From Keguizhuia sedimenti (GTDB taxonomy: Bacteria > Pseudomonadota > Gammaproteobacteria > Burkholderiales > Burkholderiaceae_D): a stretch of 64,000 nt of DNA. Each line of letters begins with the position of its first letter. Positions within the stretch are counted from its first letter, which is position 1. Location: the NCBI GenBank assembly GCA_030715135.1, contig JAUYVH010000003.1:206371-270370 (forward strand), given 5' to 3'. Positions 27,865-36,064 of this stretch are shown here, piece by piece. A model generated the notes under the pieces. The model was not told the DNA's origin. It saw only the letters and a program-made list of their open reading frames with translations, and did no database searches. The position numbers and the translations under genes are program-made.

Positions 27865-30665
27865 GCATTCCGCGCGCTACCGCCCGCCTGCAATTTCATA
27901 AAGACTTTACTCTGGACGATGCCGTCAAGGTAATCGACTATTACGCGGCGCTCGGCGTCAGCCATATCTATGCCTCGCCTTTGCTTGCGGCGCGTTCGGG
28001 ATCGATGCATGGCTACGACATCGTCGATCCGACCCGCATCAATCCCGAGCTCGGCGGCGAAGATGCTCTGCGCCGCTTCGTGTCGCGCCTGCGCGAAAAG
28101 GGCATGGGGCTGATTGCCGATATCGTTCCGAACCATATGGGGGTCAGCCCGGAGAATCCATGGTGGCAGCATGTATTGGAATGGGGCCGGCTCAGTCCCT
28201 ACGCCGGCTGGTTCGACATCGACTGGCAAAGCGCAGATCCCGCATTGCGCGAAAAAGTCCTGGCGCCGTTCCTGGGCCAATCCTATGGCGATGTGCTGAA
28301 GGCCGGGGAAATTAAACTGCAGTTCGACGCGCAAAAGGGAAAGATCGCGGCTGTTTACTACGCCCATCACTTTCCGATTGCGCCGGTCGACTATGCAAAG
28401 ATCCTGCACGCCGCAGAATCGCCTCGCCTGGTCGATGTCGTGGCCGCATTCGAAAAGATCGCCGTGGCCGACTCGCCGCAGATCCAGCAGGAAAATGCGG
28501 AAGCCGCGAGCCAGCTCCTGCGCGACGCTGCTGCATCGGAACAAGGGCTGGCCGACATTCAGGGTGCGCTTGCTCATTTTTCAGAGACGACTCCGGAAGG
28601 CATAGATTCCTTGCATGAATTGCTGGAGAGCCAGCACTATCGCCTGACCTGGTGGCGCAATGCCGCCGAGGAAATCAATTGGAGGCGCTTTTTCGAAGTG
28701 ACTGATCTGGCCGCCGTGCGCGTCGAGCAGGACAGCGTTTTCGACGCGACGCATGCGCTGATTTTACGGCTATACGCAGAAGGATTGATCGACGGCGTGC
28801 GGATCGATCATGTCGATGGCCTGGCCGATCCGGCCGCATATTGCCGCAAGCTGAGGGAACGCCTGGAATCCCTCACAGTGCAACGGCCCGCCTTCCTTCT
28901 CCGCACATCGCCTTACATCATCGTCGAAAAAATTCTTGCGCCCGGCGAGCAGCTGCGTACCGATTGGGGCGTCAACGGCACGACAGGCTATGAATTCATG
29001 GATCAGGTTGGAGCACTGCTGCATGATCCGGCCGGTGCCCAGCCCTTGAATGCTCTGCGCGCCGAGCTGGGCGGATCCACAACCGAGTTTGAGCTGGAAG
29101 TCAGAACTGCGCGGCGCCAGTTGCTTGAAGAAAACCTGGTCGGCGAATTCGATTCGCTGGTGCGTACATTGCATACGATTGCGCGTGCAGATTTGCATAC
29201 GCGGGACTTTTCGCATGCCGCGATACGGCGCGTGCTCATGGAGTTGCTGATTTATTTTCCGGTATACCGCACCTATGCCGGAGAAAACGGGCGCGATCTG
29301 CTTGACCAGCAGGTATTCGAGCAGGCGGCGATGCATGCGCGCGCAAGTCTGCGGCCTGCGGACCGGCCGCTGCTCGATGTGCTGGACAAGTGGCTGGGCG
29401 GCGAAGCACCGCACGTGCATGAGCAGGCAGACGTACGCAATCTGTGTCGCCGCGCGATTACGCGCTTCCAGCAGCTGACTCCGCCGCTTGCCGCGAAATC
29501 GGTTGAAGACACTGCGTTCTACCGCTATGGACGGCTGCTGTCACGCAATGAAGTCGGCGCCGATCCGGGACAGTTTGCGCTGAGCCTGCCCGAGTTCCAT
29601 GAAGCCTGCATGCAACGCGCACGGCATTTCCCGAACAATTTGCTTGCGACTGCCACGCACGATCACAAGCGAGGCGAAGATGTGCGGACACGCCTGGCTG
29701 TTCTGAGCGAATTACCGAATGAATGGGCGGACCAGGTTCGCAACTGGTTCACGCTCAATGCGCCGCTGCGCACGCAAGTCATCTCCGAGGAAGGTTTGCC
29801 ACCGATCACCGCGCCGCAACCGGACGACGAGCTCATGCTGTATCAAATGCTTGTCGGCGCATGGCCGCTCGACTTGAGCATAAGCGACTATGCCGGCATC
29901 AAGGCGTTTGCCGAACGGATCGAAGGATGGCAGACCAAGGCTTTGCGGGAGGCCAAGAGCACTTCAAGCTGGGTCAAACCAAACGAGGATTATGAGAACG
30001 CCTGCAAGAATTTCCTGTTCGCGATCCTCGACGCTTCAGGAAATGGGGCATTCCTAAATGCTCTGCTTGCTTGGATACGGCGGATTGCGCCGGCAGGTGC
30101 GGTGAACAGCTTCACGCAGACTTTGTTACGCCTGACTTCGCCGGGCGTGCCAGACCTTTATCAAGGCACTGAATTCTGGGATTTCAGCCTGGTCGACCCG
30201 GACAACCGCAGGCCGGTGGATTATATGGCCCGCCAGAATGCGCTGCATGAAATGCCACCGGTCATCTCCGATCCGCACCGTTGGCAAAGCGGCACGCTGA
30301 AGCAGCAGATTATCCGCCGGACACTGCAGCTGCGTATGCGCGAAGAGGAACTGTTCGGCAAAGGTGAATATATCCCACTTGAAGTGGAAGGCTCTCGTGC
30401 AAATAATGTAGTCGCCTTTATGCGGCGGCATGAGGGCAAGGAAATTATCAGCATTGCCGCTCGCTTTCCTGCGAAAATCATCCATCCCGATATGCCAGCA
30501 ATTCCGGCGCATGCATGGGAAGATACGGTGGTCACGCTGCCGGCTGATGCAAGGCCGGAATGGCTTGAGTGCCTTACCGAAACCCGGATCACCGTCAATG
30601 CGAATCGGATCGCCTTGTCTGATGCATTGCATACTCTTCCAGTCGCGGTGCTCTATTCGGGGTGA
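27861..30665 (+). CDS. treY: Malto-oligosyltrehalose synthase
   Basis: 934 residues, GH13. It isomerises the terminal alpha-1,4 bond of maltodextrins to the alpha,alpha-1,1 bond of trehalose. Signatures: the N-terminal ATARLQFHKDFTLDDA and YASPLLAARSGSMHGYDIVD, catalytic Asp in DGVRIDHVDGLADP, Glu in YIIVEKILAPGEQL, and ATATHDHKRGEDVRTRL near the third acid. Full length for the family. It is the last gene of the glgX-treZ-malQ-treY operon. No terminator is evident directly after it. Confidence 0.97.
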   Translation: MSIPRATARLQFHKDFTLDDAVKVIDYYAALGVSHIYASPLLAARSGSMHGYDIVDPTRINPELGGEDALRRFVSRLREKGMGLIADIVPNHMGVSPENPWWQHVLEWGRLSPYAGWFDIDWQSADPALREKVLAPFLGQSYGDVLKAGEIKLQFDAQKGKIAAVYYAHHFPIAPVDYAKILHAAESPRLVDVVAAFEKIAVADSPQIQQENAEAASQLLRDAAASEQGLADIQGALAHFSETTPEGIDSLHELLESQHYRLTWWRNAAEEINWRRFFEVTDLAAVRVEQDSVFDATHALILRLYAEGLIDGVRIDHVDGLADPAAYCRKLRERLESLTVQRPAFLLRTSPYIIVEKILAPGEQLRTDWGVNGTTGYEFMDQVGALLHDPAGAQPLNALRAELGGSTTEFELEVRTARRQLLEENLVGEFDSLVRTLHTIARADLHTRDFSHAAIRRVLMELLIYFPVYRTYAGENGRDLLDQQVFEQAAMHARASLRPADRPLLDVLDKWLGGEAPHVHEQADVRNLCRRAITRFQQLTPPLAAKSVEDTAFYRYGRLLSRNEVGADPGQFALSLPEFHEACMQRARHFPNNLLATATHDHKRGEDVRTRLAVLSELPNEWADQVRNWFTLNAPLRTQVISEEGLPPITAPQPDDELMLYQMLVGAWPLDLSISDYAGIKAFAERIEGWQTKALREAKSTSSWVKPNEDYENACKNFLFAILDASGNGAFLNALLAWIRRIAPAGAVNSFTQTLLRLTSPGVPDLYQGTEFWDFSLVDPDNRRPVDYMARQNALHEMPPVISDPHRWQSGTLKQQIIRRTLQLRMREEELFGKGEYIPLEVEGSRANNVVAFMRRHEGKEIISIAARFPAKIIHPDMPAIPAHAWEDTVVTLPADARPEWLECLTETRITVNANRIALSDALHTLPVAVLYSG

Positions 30666-31045
30666 TTCCGGCACAATTCAGATACGCCATGTTATTCAAT
30701 ACAGCTTGGCGATAAGGCGGAGACTCGGGGCAGCGCGCTTTGACAAAGCTAGTTCGGCATGGAATTTCGGAAAGCACGCAGCAGGATTTTCTTCCTTTCT
30801 TCGTGTTCCTCCATTTCCTGCAATACCATCCTGCTTCAGCGCATTGCACCGACTCACAGGAAAATATAACCTTCTTCGTGTTGGTTACTTGCTCAGGAAG
30901 GATTATTAAAGCGGTATTTTTCATGGCCTGCGCTTACTTGATATGCACAAAAGCGGACCATGCAATATTTTGTGGCACGACAAAGAACGAGGGATGAAAC
31001 TGCCTTAGTATCAAGTCAGTAGTTCAACAATGCATGTAAACCAAA
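30666..31045. other. Intergenic region between treY and the tRNA-like gene
   Basis: About 380 bases. No convincing coding frame, no strong terminator after treY, and no recognised regulatory site. Confidence 0.4.
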
Positions 31046-31122
31046 GCCGTTGTAGCTCAGTTGGTAGAGCACCTGCAATGTAAGCAGGAGGTCCGGTGGT
31101 TCGAAACCCCGCAATGGCACCA
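31046..31122 (+). tRNA. tRNA-Thr(UGU)-like, probably defective or pseudo
   Basis: The 77 bases fold as a cloverleaf. The acceptor pairs GCCGTTG with CAATGGC (one G-U) and ends in encoded ACCA. The D arm is GCTC-AGTTGGTA-GAGC and the anticodon stem CCTGC/GCAGG is perfect. The loop AATGTAA puts TGT at the anticodon (Thr), but position 33 is A instead of the nearly invariant U. The T arm is one base too long or mispaired (about CGGTG/CCCCG with TTCGAA). No neighbouring tRNA is present. It may be a true but odd tRNA-Thr, a pseudogene, or a former integration site. Confidence 0.65.
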
Positions 31123-31424
31123 CTCCCTTCTTTTTGCAGCTTGCGACAATTTGCAAGCGAATCGTTTTCACATCGGCCAAGCGTTTTTAATTCGCGAGTT
31201 TCAGCGCGGCAAATGCTCGTGTGGCCGGATCGGCTCGTATGGGCAGTTCAGACAGCATATTGTTTCTGGCCTGCTGCTTAGCACCATTCCAAGCATTTAG
31301 GTAACCGGAAACAAGCAGGCAGAAAATTCGCGGGACTACCCACTCAATTTTCTCATTTGAAAAACACTGTCAAGCCGGATCGGCTATTGGTGCAATGGCT
31401 GTTTCAGGTGGCTTTTCGAATAGC
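31123..31424. other. Intergenic region after the tRNA-like gene
   Basis: About 300 bases without a supported gene, integrase remnant or clear terminator. Confidence 0.4.
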
Positions 31425-31985
31425 TTAATAGAGTTCCTGCATCCGTAAGGCGGCTGAAGCATGGTTCGCGAATATGCTTATGATCTGCAGATCGTAACGA
31501 TCAAACTGGTGCCCATCCCGATGGGAAATCATCCATATTGTTCCGATCGCATTTTTGTCTTTTCCGTAAAGAGGGATGACCATTCCCTCTACGATTGGCT
31601 TGCCGACCAGTCGCATCCATTCAAAAAATCGCTCGGGGTAAGAATAAAGTTGCGCGGCACCTCGTTCAAGGCAATATCCGCATGGACTATGATGACGTGG
31701 CGCCCGTCCTCCGACGTAAGATGCCATGCTTCCTGCCATTGCATTCCAGGTAAATCCATCCTCTCCATCGACTACCTGAAGCAGACTCACACCGGATGAA
31801 TCTGCATCGCAAAGAGATAGCGTCAAATCGCACAAGGCATTGAGAATGGCTTGTGCGCCATATGAACTCTGCTTTGCCAGCTGCTGAAATGCCTGCTTTT
31901 CAAGATCCGCATTGCGGTTTCTATAGCTGCGGTCCGATAGCTGTTCAGTGATAACGATGTCATGAATCTGAATATTAGAACTCAT
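31425..31985 (-). CDS. GAF-domain protein
   Basis: 186 residues, soluble, consisting mainly of one GAF domain (about 35-180): ILNALCDLTLSLCDADSSGVSLL, the central SPCGYCLERGAAQLY and the closing DLQIISIFANHASAALRMQEL. Several cysteines in the binding pocket region (LCDLTLSLCD, CGYC) could hold a ligand or respond to redox. No output domain is present, so it would act through a partner. The start ATG at 31985 has a weak ribosome-binding site. Its 5' side is a long palindrome-rich non-coding stretch that could be its leader. Confidence 0.85.
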   Translation of the reverse strand: MSSNIQIHDIVITEQLSDRSYRNRNADLEKQAFQQLAKQSSYGAQAILNALCDLTLSLCDADSSGVSLLQVVDGEDGFTWNAMAGSMASYVGGRAPRHHSPCGYCLERGAAQLYSYPERFFEWMRLVGKPIVEGMVIPLYGKDKNAIGTIWMISHRDGHQFDRYDLQIISIFANHASAALRMQELY

Positions 31986-32775
31986 TTCATAAATACCAGT
32001 GTGATGCGTTCAACCCAGAATCGGATGATGGCAAGGGGTGAAGCGGGGTATTCGGCTGGCATGCCAGCCGCCTGCGTAACAGCCAGCGCTTATCAGCGCA
32101 GGCGCGACCTGCATGGGAAGCAGGGAATTCAGGCGACATGTCGCCTGCCTGCGCAATGGCATGAGCCTGCAAGCTCTTGCGCGTCCTGCAGGGACGTGCC
32201 GCGGCAAATAGCCGTCTATTTGCAAGCTGCCTCGGCGGCCCCGCACAACTCTGCCAGCGCCGATTCTGGACTGAACCCGAAGGGAAAGGACGATTTGGGC
32301 GCATCGCGTTGTTGTCGTGGGGCCGCCGAAGTTGTTCGCACGGGGAATCACTTCTACGCGGGCCGCCTGCGCTGCATCCCAAACCGTCCTTTCGGACATG
32401 CTGCGATTTATGAAGTGAGTTCTATTAGCCGGCAAGGTCGTTTTCCTTACTGCCTGGGTTTATTTGGCGTGGAGATGGCCGGAATTATAACGCCAATGCA
32501 AACGCAAGTCGTTCAGAAAAATAGAAAACGGGAGGATCTATACAGGAAGGCGCAAGTGTGCTGCCCATACAGTTCTCAGGCTGGGCCCGGGACGGCTGAA
32601 ATTTTAAAAACTTATCCTGGCGAACTCAGGCAAAGGAATGAGCACTTATATGCGTCGCCGATCAAATTTAGAGACCAAAACTGGCATGGCATTTCCGGGA
32701 AGTGCGATCGGGATGATAAAAATTTGACGACAAGGGACATGCTGTGAAATGGCGAACTTACATTTCCTGATCGGC
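31986..32775. other. Palindrome-rich GC island and flanks (no supported gene)
   Basis: About 790 bases. Frames here (up to 261 codons) read as low-complexity Arg/Ala/Cys-rich peptides with no family resemblance. Between about 32030 and 32400 the DNA is clearly more GC-rich than its flanks and contains at least six inverted repeats, listed in the repeat entry at 32054-32393. The remainder to 32775 shows nothing. Confidence 0.5.
32054..32393. repeat. Cluster of perfect and near-perfect inverted repeats
   Basis: Elements seen: the 16-bp palindrome GGCTGGCATGCCAGCC (32054-32069); the 18-bp palindrome CAGGCGACATGTCGCCTG (32130-32147); CGTCC/GGACG (32182-32196); GCAAATAG-CCGT-CTATTTGC (32204-32223); TCGGCGGCCCC (32232-32242) with GGGGCCGCCGA (32319-32329); and GAAAGGACGATTTGGG (32284-32299) with its 15/16-matching complement at 32378-32393. 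Together they could fold as a long structured RNA on either strand, or be protein-binding DNA. Confidence 0.75.
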
Positions 32776-32949
32776 CTAAATATAAAACGATAAATGAAAA
32801 ATTCCGTAAACGGCTAATGCGAGCGCAGCCCACTTTGCCGGCTCAACGGGTGGCCATGCAAGCCAGGGTTTTTGAAAATGCGGCGCTCCGCAAAATGTGC
32901 ATTTTGTTGCGCCCGCCTCCATTTCGTGGCCGCATTGAGTGCAATCCAT
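32776..32949 (-). CDS. Small zinc-ribbon membrane protein
   Basis: 57 residues from the ATG at 32949; a TTG three codons upstream is possible. Residues 3-20 hold CTQCGHEMEAGATKCTFCG, a four-cysteine zinc ribbon (CxxC-x10-CxxC). A proline-rich linker leads to a C-terminal hydrophobic helix (WAALALAVYGIFHLSFYI). Such proteins are common, short and uncharacterised. A GGAAA motif lies about 8 bases upstream of the ATG. Confidence 0.75.
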   Translation of the reverse strand: MDCTQCGHEMEAGATKCTFCGAPHFQKPWLAWPPVEPAKWAALALAVYGIFHLSFYI

Positions 32950-33197
32950 ACTTTCCAATTTTTTCTCCTGAATTCTTTACAGGTTGATCCTCAGAGCTCA
33001 TCGATATTCGACTGCCTGCGAAGGCTCGATATCCCTTTCAAATCATATGTATTTTTATCGTGCTTTCTTTCCGTTTCTGCCCGAGCAAACGTCTATTGCC
33101 TGACGCCGAACCAAATCGAATATTGGAAGATTGTAGTCTTCGGAAAAACTGCTGCATTGCGTTAAATCCAAGGCTTTGGGAGCAGTGGATTTTCCTT

Positions 33198-33203
33198 TAT
33201 ACT
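33198..33203 (+). promoter_or_regulatory. -10 element overlapping the LexA-type box
   Basis: TATACT at 33198-33203 is a good -10 hexamer. A poor -35 candidate TTTGGG lies at 33175-33180 with a 17-base spacer. The overlap with the dyad at 33200-33219 is the usual arrangement for LexA repression. Confidence 0.45.
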
Positions 33204-33219
33204 GTATTTAAATACAGCA
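33200..33219. promoter_or_regulatory. LexA-type SOS box upstream of an unknown gene
   Basis: TACTGTATTTAAATACAGCA: the core CTGTATTTAAATACAG is a perfect 16-bp palindrome that fits the CTGT-N8-ACAG LexA consensus. It ends 14 bases before the start codon at 33234. The box before imuA in the same window has the same form, supporting a shared regulator. Confidence 0.75.
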
Positions 33220-33233
33220 CAAAGGAAACCGAA

Positions 33234-33542
33234 ATGAAGGGCTTCGAAGCCTATAAATTGCATGCCGTGCAAGCGCGCTTAAACCTTGCAATTAAATCCA
33301 TCGTTGAGCGCTACCGCACCGATGGCAAAATTCTTACATGGCGGCTTGTGCATCAAATTGAACGCGAAGCCCTGCAACTGCTCGAAGAGGCAGGCGATTT
33401 GGATCGCAAATACATTCGCATGATGCGCATGTCTCAATGGGGATACATCCCTGTCGTTGATGAGCCGGTCGAATTGGAAAAACATGGTGCCCTTCCTCCG
33501 GCTTTGACTTTGATTGATCAGGCATACCGCTCACTTCACTGA
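33234..33542 (+). CDS. Unknown protein under a LexA-type box
   Basis: 102 residues, soluble, from the ATG at 33234 with AGGAAA about 6 bases upstream; upstream frame extension is rejected because it would cross the promoter. The protein is basic at the N-terminus and appears mostly helical: KGFEAYKLHAVQARLNLAIK, then RLVHQIEREALQLLEEAGDL and MMRMSQWGYIPVVDEP. No known domain, signal peptide or membrane segment. The perfect SOS box next to the start suggests induction by DNA damage. It could be a cell-division inhibitor, a repair accessory or a toxin-like factor; the sequence alone does not choose. Confidence 0.75.
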   Translation: MKGFEAYKLHAVQARLNLAIKSIVERYRTDGKILTWRLVHQIEREALQLLEEAGDLDRKYIRMMRMSQWGYIPVVDEPVELEKHGALPPALTLIDQAYRSLH

Positions 33543-34012
33543 GAGCTGATTTCAAGCGACTTTTATTGAAATCCGGACAAATTGCCGGATTCGATTAAAG
33601 CTCCTGGCTTCTTAACCAAGCCAGATGGTTGTAATGTCAACTTCAAGGCATCGCTCCGTCGAGCCTAAGGGCTGGGTCTATATGAGCCACTGTTTTTGCT
33701 TTTTACTTGAGCAAATTATCGGAACCCGCATAGATTCAAGCTTTCATGAAACTCGATACTATTTATCAACATGGTTTTCCACATTTCCTGTGAAAAACTG
33801 AAATCCTTCTTTTACTTCAATTACTTACTGTTATTCGAGATGTGGAAGCGCGTCGATGTTTAACATTCAGTATGAGAAGCGGTCATTGCCAAAGTACTAT
33901 CTCTTGCAAGCTTGCAATTGGAACCGGCAAATCTATTCCGCATCCATATGTAAACATTTATTGGATATGCAGCGTATTCCTGAAGTCTTTTCTCTTCGGA
34001 TCGGGTGAAAAA
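33543..34012. other. Intergenic region before the RlpA-like gene
   Basis: About 470 bases. It contains copy A of a ~105-bp element (33711-33815). A frame extending the RlpA-like gene leftwards to 33842 is open but looks untranslated. Confidence 0.45.
33711..33815 (+). repeat. Duplicated element, copy A (DnaA-box-like motifs)
   Basis: Aligns without gaps to 34691-34795. Shared blocks in order: GCAA.TTAT.G.AACCCGCAT; then, 52 bases from the start in both copies, TTATCAACA (a DnaA-box-like 9-mer); GTTTTCCACA; TGTGAA; CTGAAA; CTTTTA. The five bases between CACA and TGTG are inverted between the copies (TTTCC here, GGAAA in copy B). Confidence 0.6.
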
Positions 34013-34474
34013 ATGCTTCCTTTTTCATATATCAGGCAGATAGCTGTTGTTGGCTTAAGCATAACTTTGCTTGCCCCATTTCCCAGCCTTGCTGCGGAAA
34101 AGCAGCAAGGCGACGCTCCAAAAAAATCCTCGGCCTCACATAAAAAGAAGGTACATCGTGCGCAACATGGGGAAGCCTCCTATTACGGCAAAGAGTTTTT
34201 CGGTCGAAAAATGGCTGATGGCACCAAAATGGACCCTCAATCCAACATTGCAGCGAGCAAATCGCTGCCGCTGGGAACAATAGCTGAGGTCACCAACTTG
34301 GAAAACGGTAAAAGCGAGATTGTGGAAATTCGGGATCGCGGTCCGTATGTCGAGGGGCGCATAGTCGATGTCACCCCTAAAACCGCACAAAACCTCGGAT
34401 TCAAAGAGGATGGCGTAGCACCGGTGGTCGTCAAGCCGGTCAAGGTTCCGGAATCAGACAAAAAGGAAAAATGA
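34013..34474 (+). CDS. RlpA-like double-psi beta-barrel protein, catalytic residues altered
   Basis: 153 residues from the ATG at 34013 with GGGTGA 5 bases upstream. A signal peptide ends about SLAA; there is no lipobox, unlike RlpA lipoproteins. After a Lys/Ser-rich linker, residues 52-140 match RlpA: GEASYYGKEFFGRKMADG, then SLPLGTIAEVTNLENGKSEI, EIRDRGPYVEGRIVDVTPKTAQNLGF. In Pseudomonas aeruginosa RlpA the lytic transglycosylase residues are Glu120, Asp123 and His131. By spacing the equivalents here are Thr71, Asp74 and Ser82, so two of three are lost. The SPOR domain is also absent. It probably binds glycan or protein rather than cutting peptidoglycan. Confidence 0.85.
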   Translation: MLPFSYIRQIAVVGLSITLLAPFPSLAAEKQQGDAPKKSSASHKKKVHRAQHGEASYYGKEFFGRKMADGTKMDPQSNIAASKSLPLGTIAEVTNLENGKSEIVEIRDRGPYVEGRIVDVTPKTAQNLGFKEDGVAPVVVKPVKVPESDKKEK

Positions 34475-35407
34475 ACAAGAAGTATCTATGTTTTGAGCAG
34501 TCGGCATAATTATTTCAGATTAGCTATTTCACGTTTCGAGCTTCATCTAATCTCAAACTCTGTGATCGTATTCCGGCCGTATGCTGATTTAGTCACATTT
34601 GCCATCAATTTTTCGTACTTGTAGATATAGATGCAATGATTATTTTAAGTTATTGATTAAAATCACTTTTTCGGAGCGCATAATCAATCAGCAAGTTATT
34701 GAAACCCGCATCTCGTCTAGGTTTCCAGCCAACAAGGTTGGGTTATTCACAAAGTTTTCCACAGGAAATGTGAATTTCTGAAAAATTCCTTTTAGAAACC
34801 TATACTTAAGCAAATTCCTTGCTGCATAGGAATATTCTTATAAGCCGCATACATATTTGGCTGTCGTCATTTAACAGATAGGCAGCCCAATGAAGCTTGA
34901 CTTTCCACACTTATTGATCGTCGGTATGGCTGTATTGAATAAACGCGAGGGAAAGGATTAGTAGAATGCGCTTGGCTCGGGCAAAGGGAATTCCTGGGAA
35001 TGAGGGACACAAGTAAGCGCAAAAGAAATCGTACAGAGACGGCTTTACCTGATGCGCAATTGAAGTGAATGAATCCTTTGCAAAGCACCCATTCCCTGCC
35101 GGCGCATGGAGTTTCATTCTCCTCATAAAACAAACCCGCACGGACATCATGCGGGCAAATACTTTCTGGAGTATGGCTTCAATATAGCCGGATATTGCAA
35201 ATGTTCAAGTTTATTCTGCATTATTCCCAATAAAAACAAAGCCTTAAGATGCCCATCAATTTGAGGAGTATCTCTCCCTGAACTTGTCCGGGAATGAATA
35301 TGTTGGATGATTAAAGAATGCATGGCAAAATACCCCGCTGCTCGCCAATGGAGACCCAGGCCAGGCATTCGCTCCCTCTTGAATTACATCGATAACCAGC
35401 AACCCAT
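34475..35407. other. Long intergenic region (930 bases)
   Basis: It contains copy B of the duplicated element (34691-34795). The remainder is AT-rich. Short frames near 34867-35150 on the minus strand read as random peptides. No tRNA, terminator or operator was recognised. Confidence 0.45.
34691..34795 (+). repeat. Duplicated element, copy B (DnaA-box-like motifs)
   Basis: Partner of 33711-33815. It contains TTATTCACA (34743-34751), an exact match to the DnaA-box consensus TTATNCACA, then GTTTTCCACA and TGTGAA around GGAAA. The two copies bracket the RlpA-like gene in the same orientation. Confidence 0.6.
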
Positions 35408-36025
35408 ATGAATATCTATATCTGCGGACAAAAATATTTTGGCGCCGAAGTATTTGCCGCTCTCTTAAAAGACGGACATAACATTGTGGGAGTCTCGGCT
35501 CCAGCTGAAGGCGGACAAGGAAAGATAGACCGTCTGCGCGAAATTGCAGAAGCTCATAATGTTCCGTGGATGAAATCCGGCGTCCTGAATGAAACCAATA
35601 TCCCGGACAATGTCGACTTGATCGTAACTGCCCATTCATGGGATTTCATCAGAGAGCCTCTACGCGCCAAGACTACCTATGGCGCTCTCGGCTATCATCC
35701 ATCCTTGCTGCCGCTCCATCGCGGCAAGGACGCAGTGATCTGGACGATCCGCATGGGCGATAAAGTCACCGGCGGCAGCGTGTATTGGCTGACCGATGAA
35801 ATGGACGCAGGTCCGATCGCCGCGCAGGAACATGTCTTTGTGCTGCCTGGCGATACCCCGGAACTGATCTGGCAACGCGACCTGCTTCCGCTTGGCATCA
35901 AGCTGTTGCGCCAGGTATGTACCGACGTCGCAAACGGAAAAATCGTCAAAGTGCCGCAAAACGAAGCGATTGCGACTACTGAGCCGTCGATCAAGAAGGC
36001 CTCCACTCCCGCTGCCGCTTCCTGA
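35408..36025 (+). CDS. Formyltransferase-family protein (Fmt/PurN fold)
   Basis: 205 residues. The formyl-transferase core is clear: N-terminal MNIYICGQKYFGAEVFAAL, LIVTAHSWDFI, the active-site block GYHPSLLPLHRGKDAVIW (His and the SLLP loop), and the conserved Asp in TDEMDAGPIAAQ. It lacks the C-terminal tRNA-binding domain of methionyl-tRNA formyltransferase, so the substrate is probably a small molecule such as an amino sugar or a purine or amine intermediate. The usual Asn before the His loop is replaced (ALGYHPS). The gene stands alone; an 11-bp hairpin follows at 36033-36064. Confidence 0.85.
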   Translation: MNIYICGQKYFGAEVFAALLKDGHNIVGVSAPAEGGQGKIDRLREIAEAHNVPWMKSGVLNETNIPDNVDLIVTAHSWDFIREPLRAKTTYGALGYHPSLLPLHRGKDAVIWTIRMGDKVTGGSVYWLTDEMDAGPIAAQEHVFVLPGDTPELIWQRDLLPLGIKLLRQVCTDVANGKIVKVPQNEAIATTEPSIKKASTPAAAS

Positions 36026-36032
36026 TCCACAT

Positions 36033-36064
36033 TGCGGCAATCCCAATCCTTGCGGATTGCCGCA
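36033..36064 (+). terminator. Hairpin after the formyltransferase gene
   Basis: TGCGGCAATCC / GGATTGCCGCA, a perfect 11-bp stem with a 10-base loop, starting 8 bases after the stop codon. There is no clear U-run, so termination may be partial or Rho-assisted. Confidence 0.5.

Noticed and set aside
27375-28577. 400-codon frame opposite malQ and treY
   Set aside because: Antisense shadow spanning the junction of two clearly coding genes.
32010-32435. Minus-strand frame of 141 codons in the same region
   Set aside because: Starts weakly, reads through perfect palindromes, and looks unlike a folded protein. A structured non-coding segment explains it better.
31962-32747. 261-codon plus-strand frame across the palindromic region
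   Set aside because: No ribosome-binding site, peptide rich in Arg/Cys/Ala without family resemblance, and it begins inside the GAF gene region on the other strand. Open length follows from high local GC.
34867-35133. 88-codon minus-strand frame in the 930-base gap
   Set aside because: Random composition, no start signal; a second frame overlaps it with equal lack of support.
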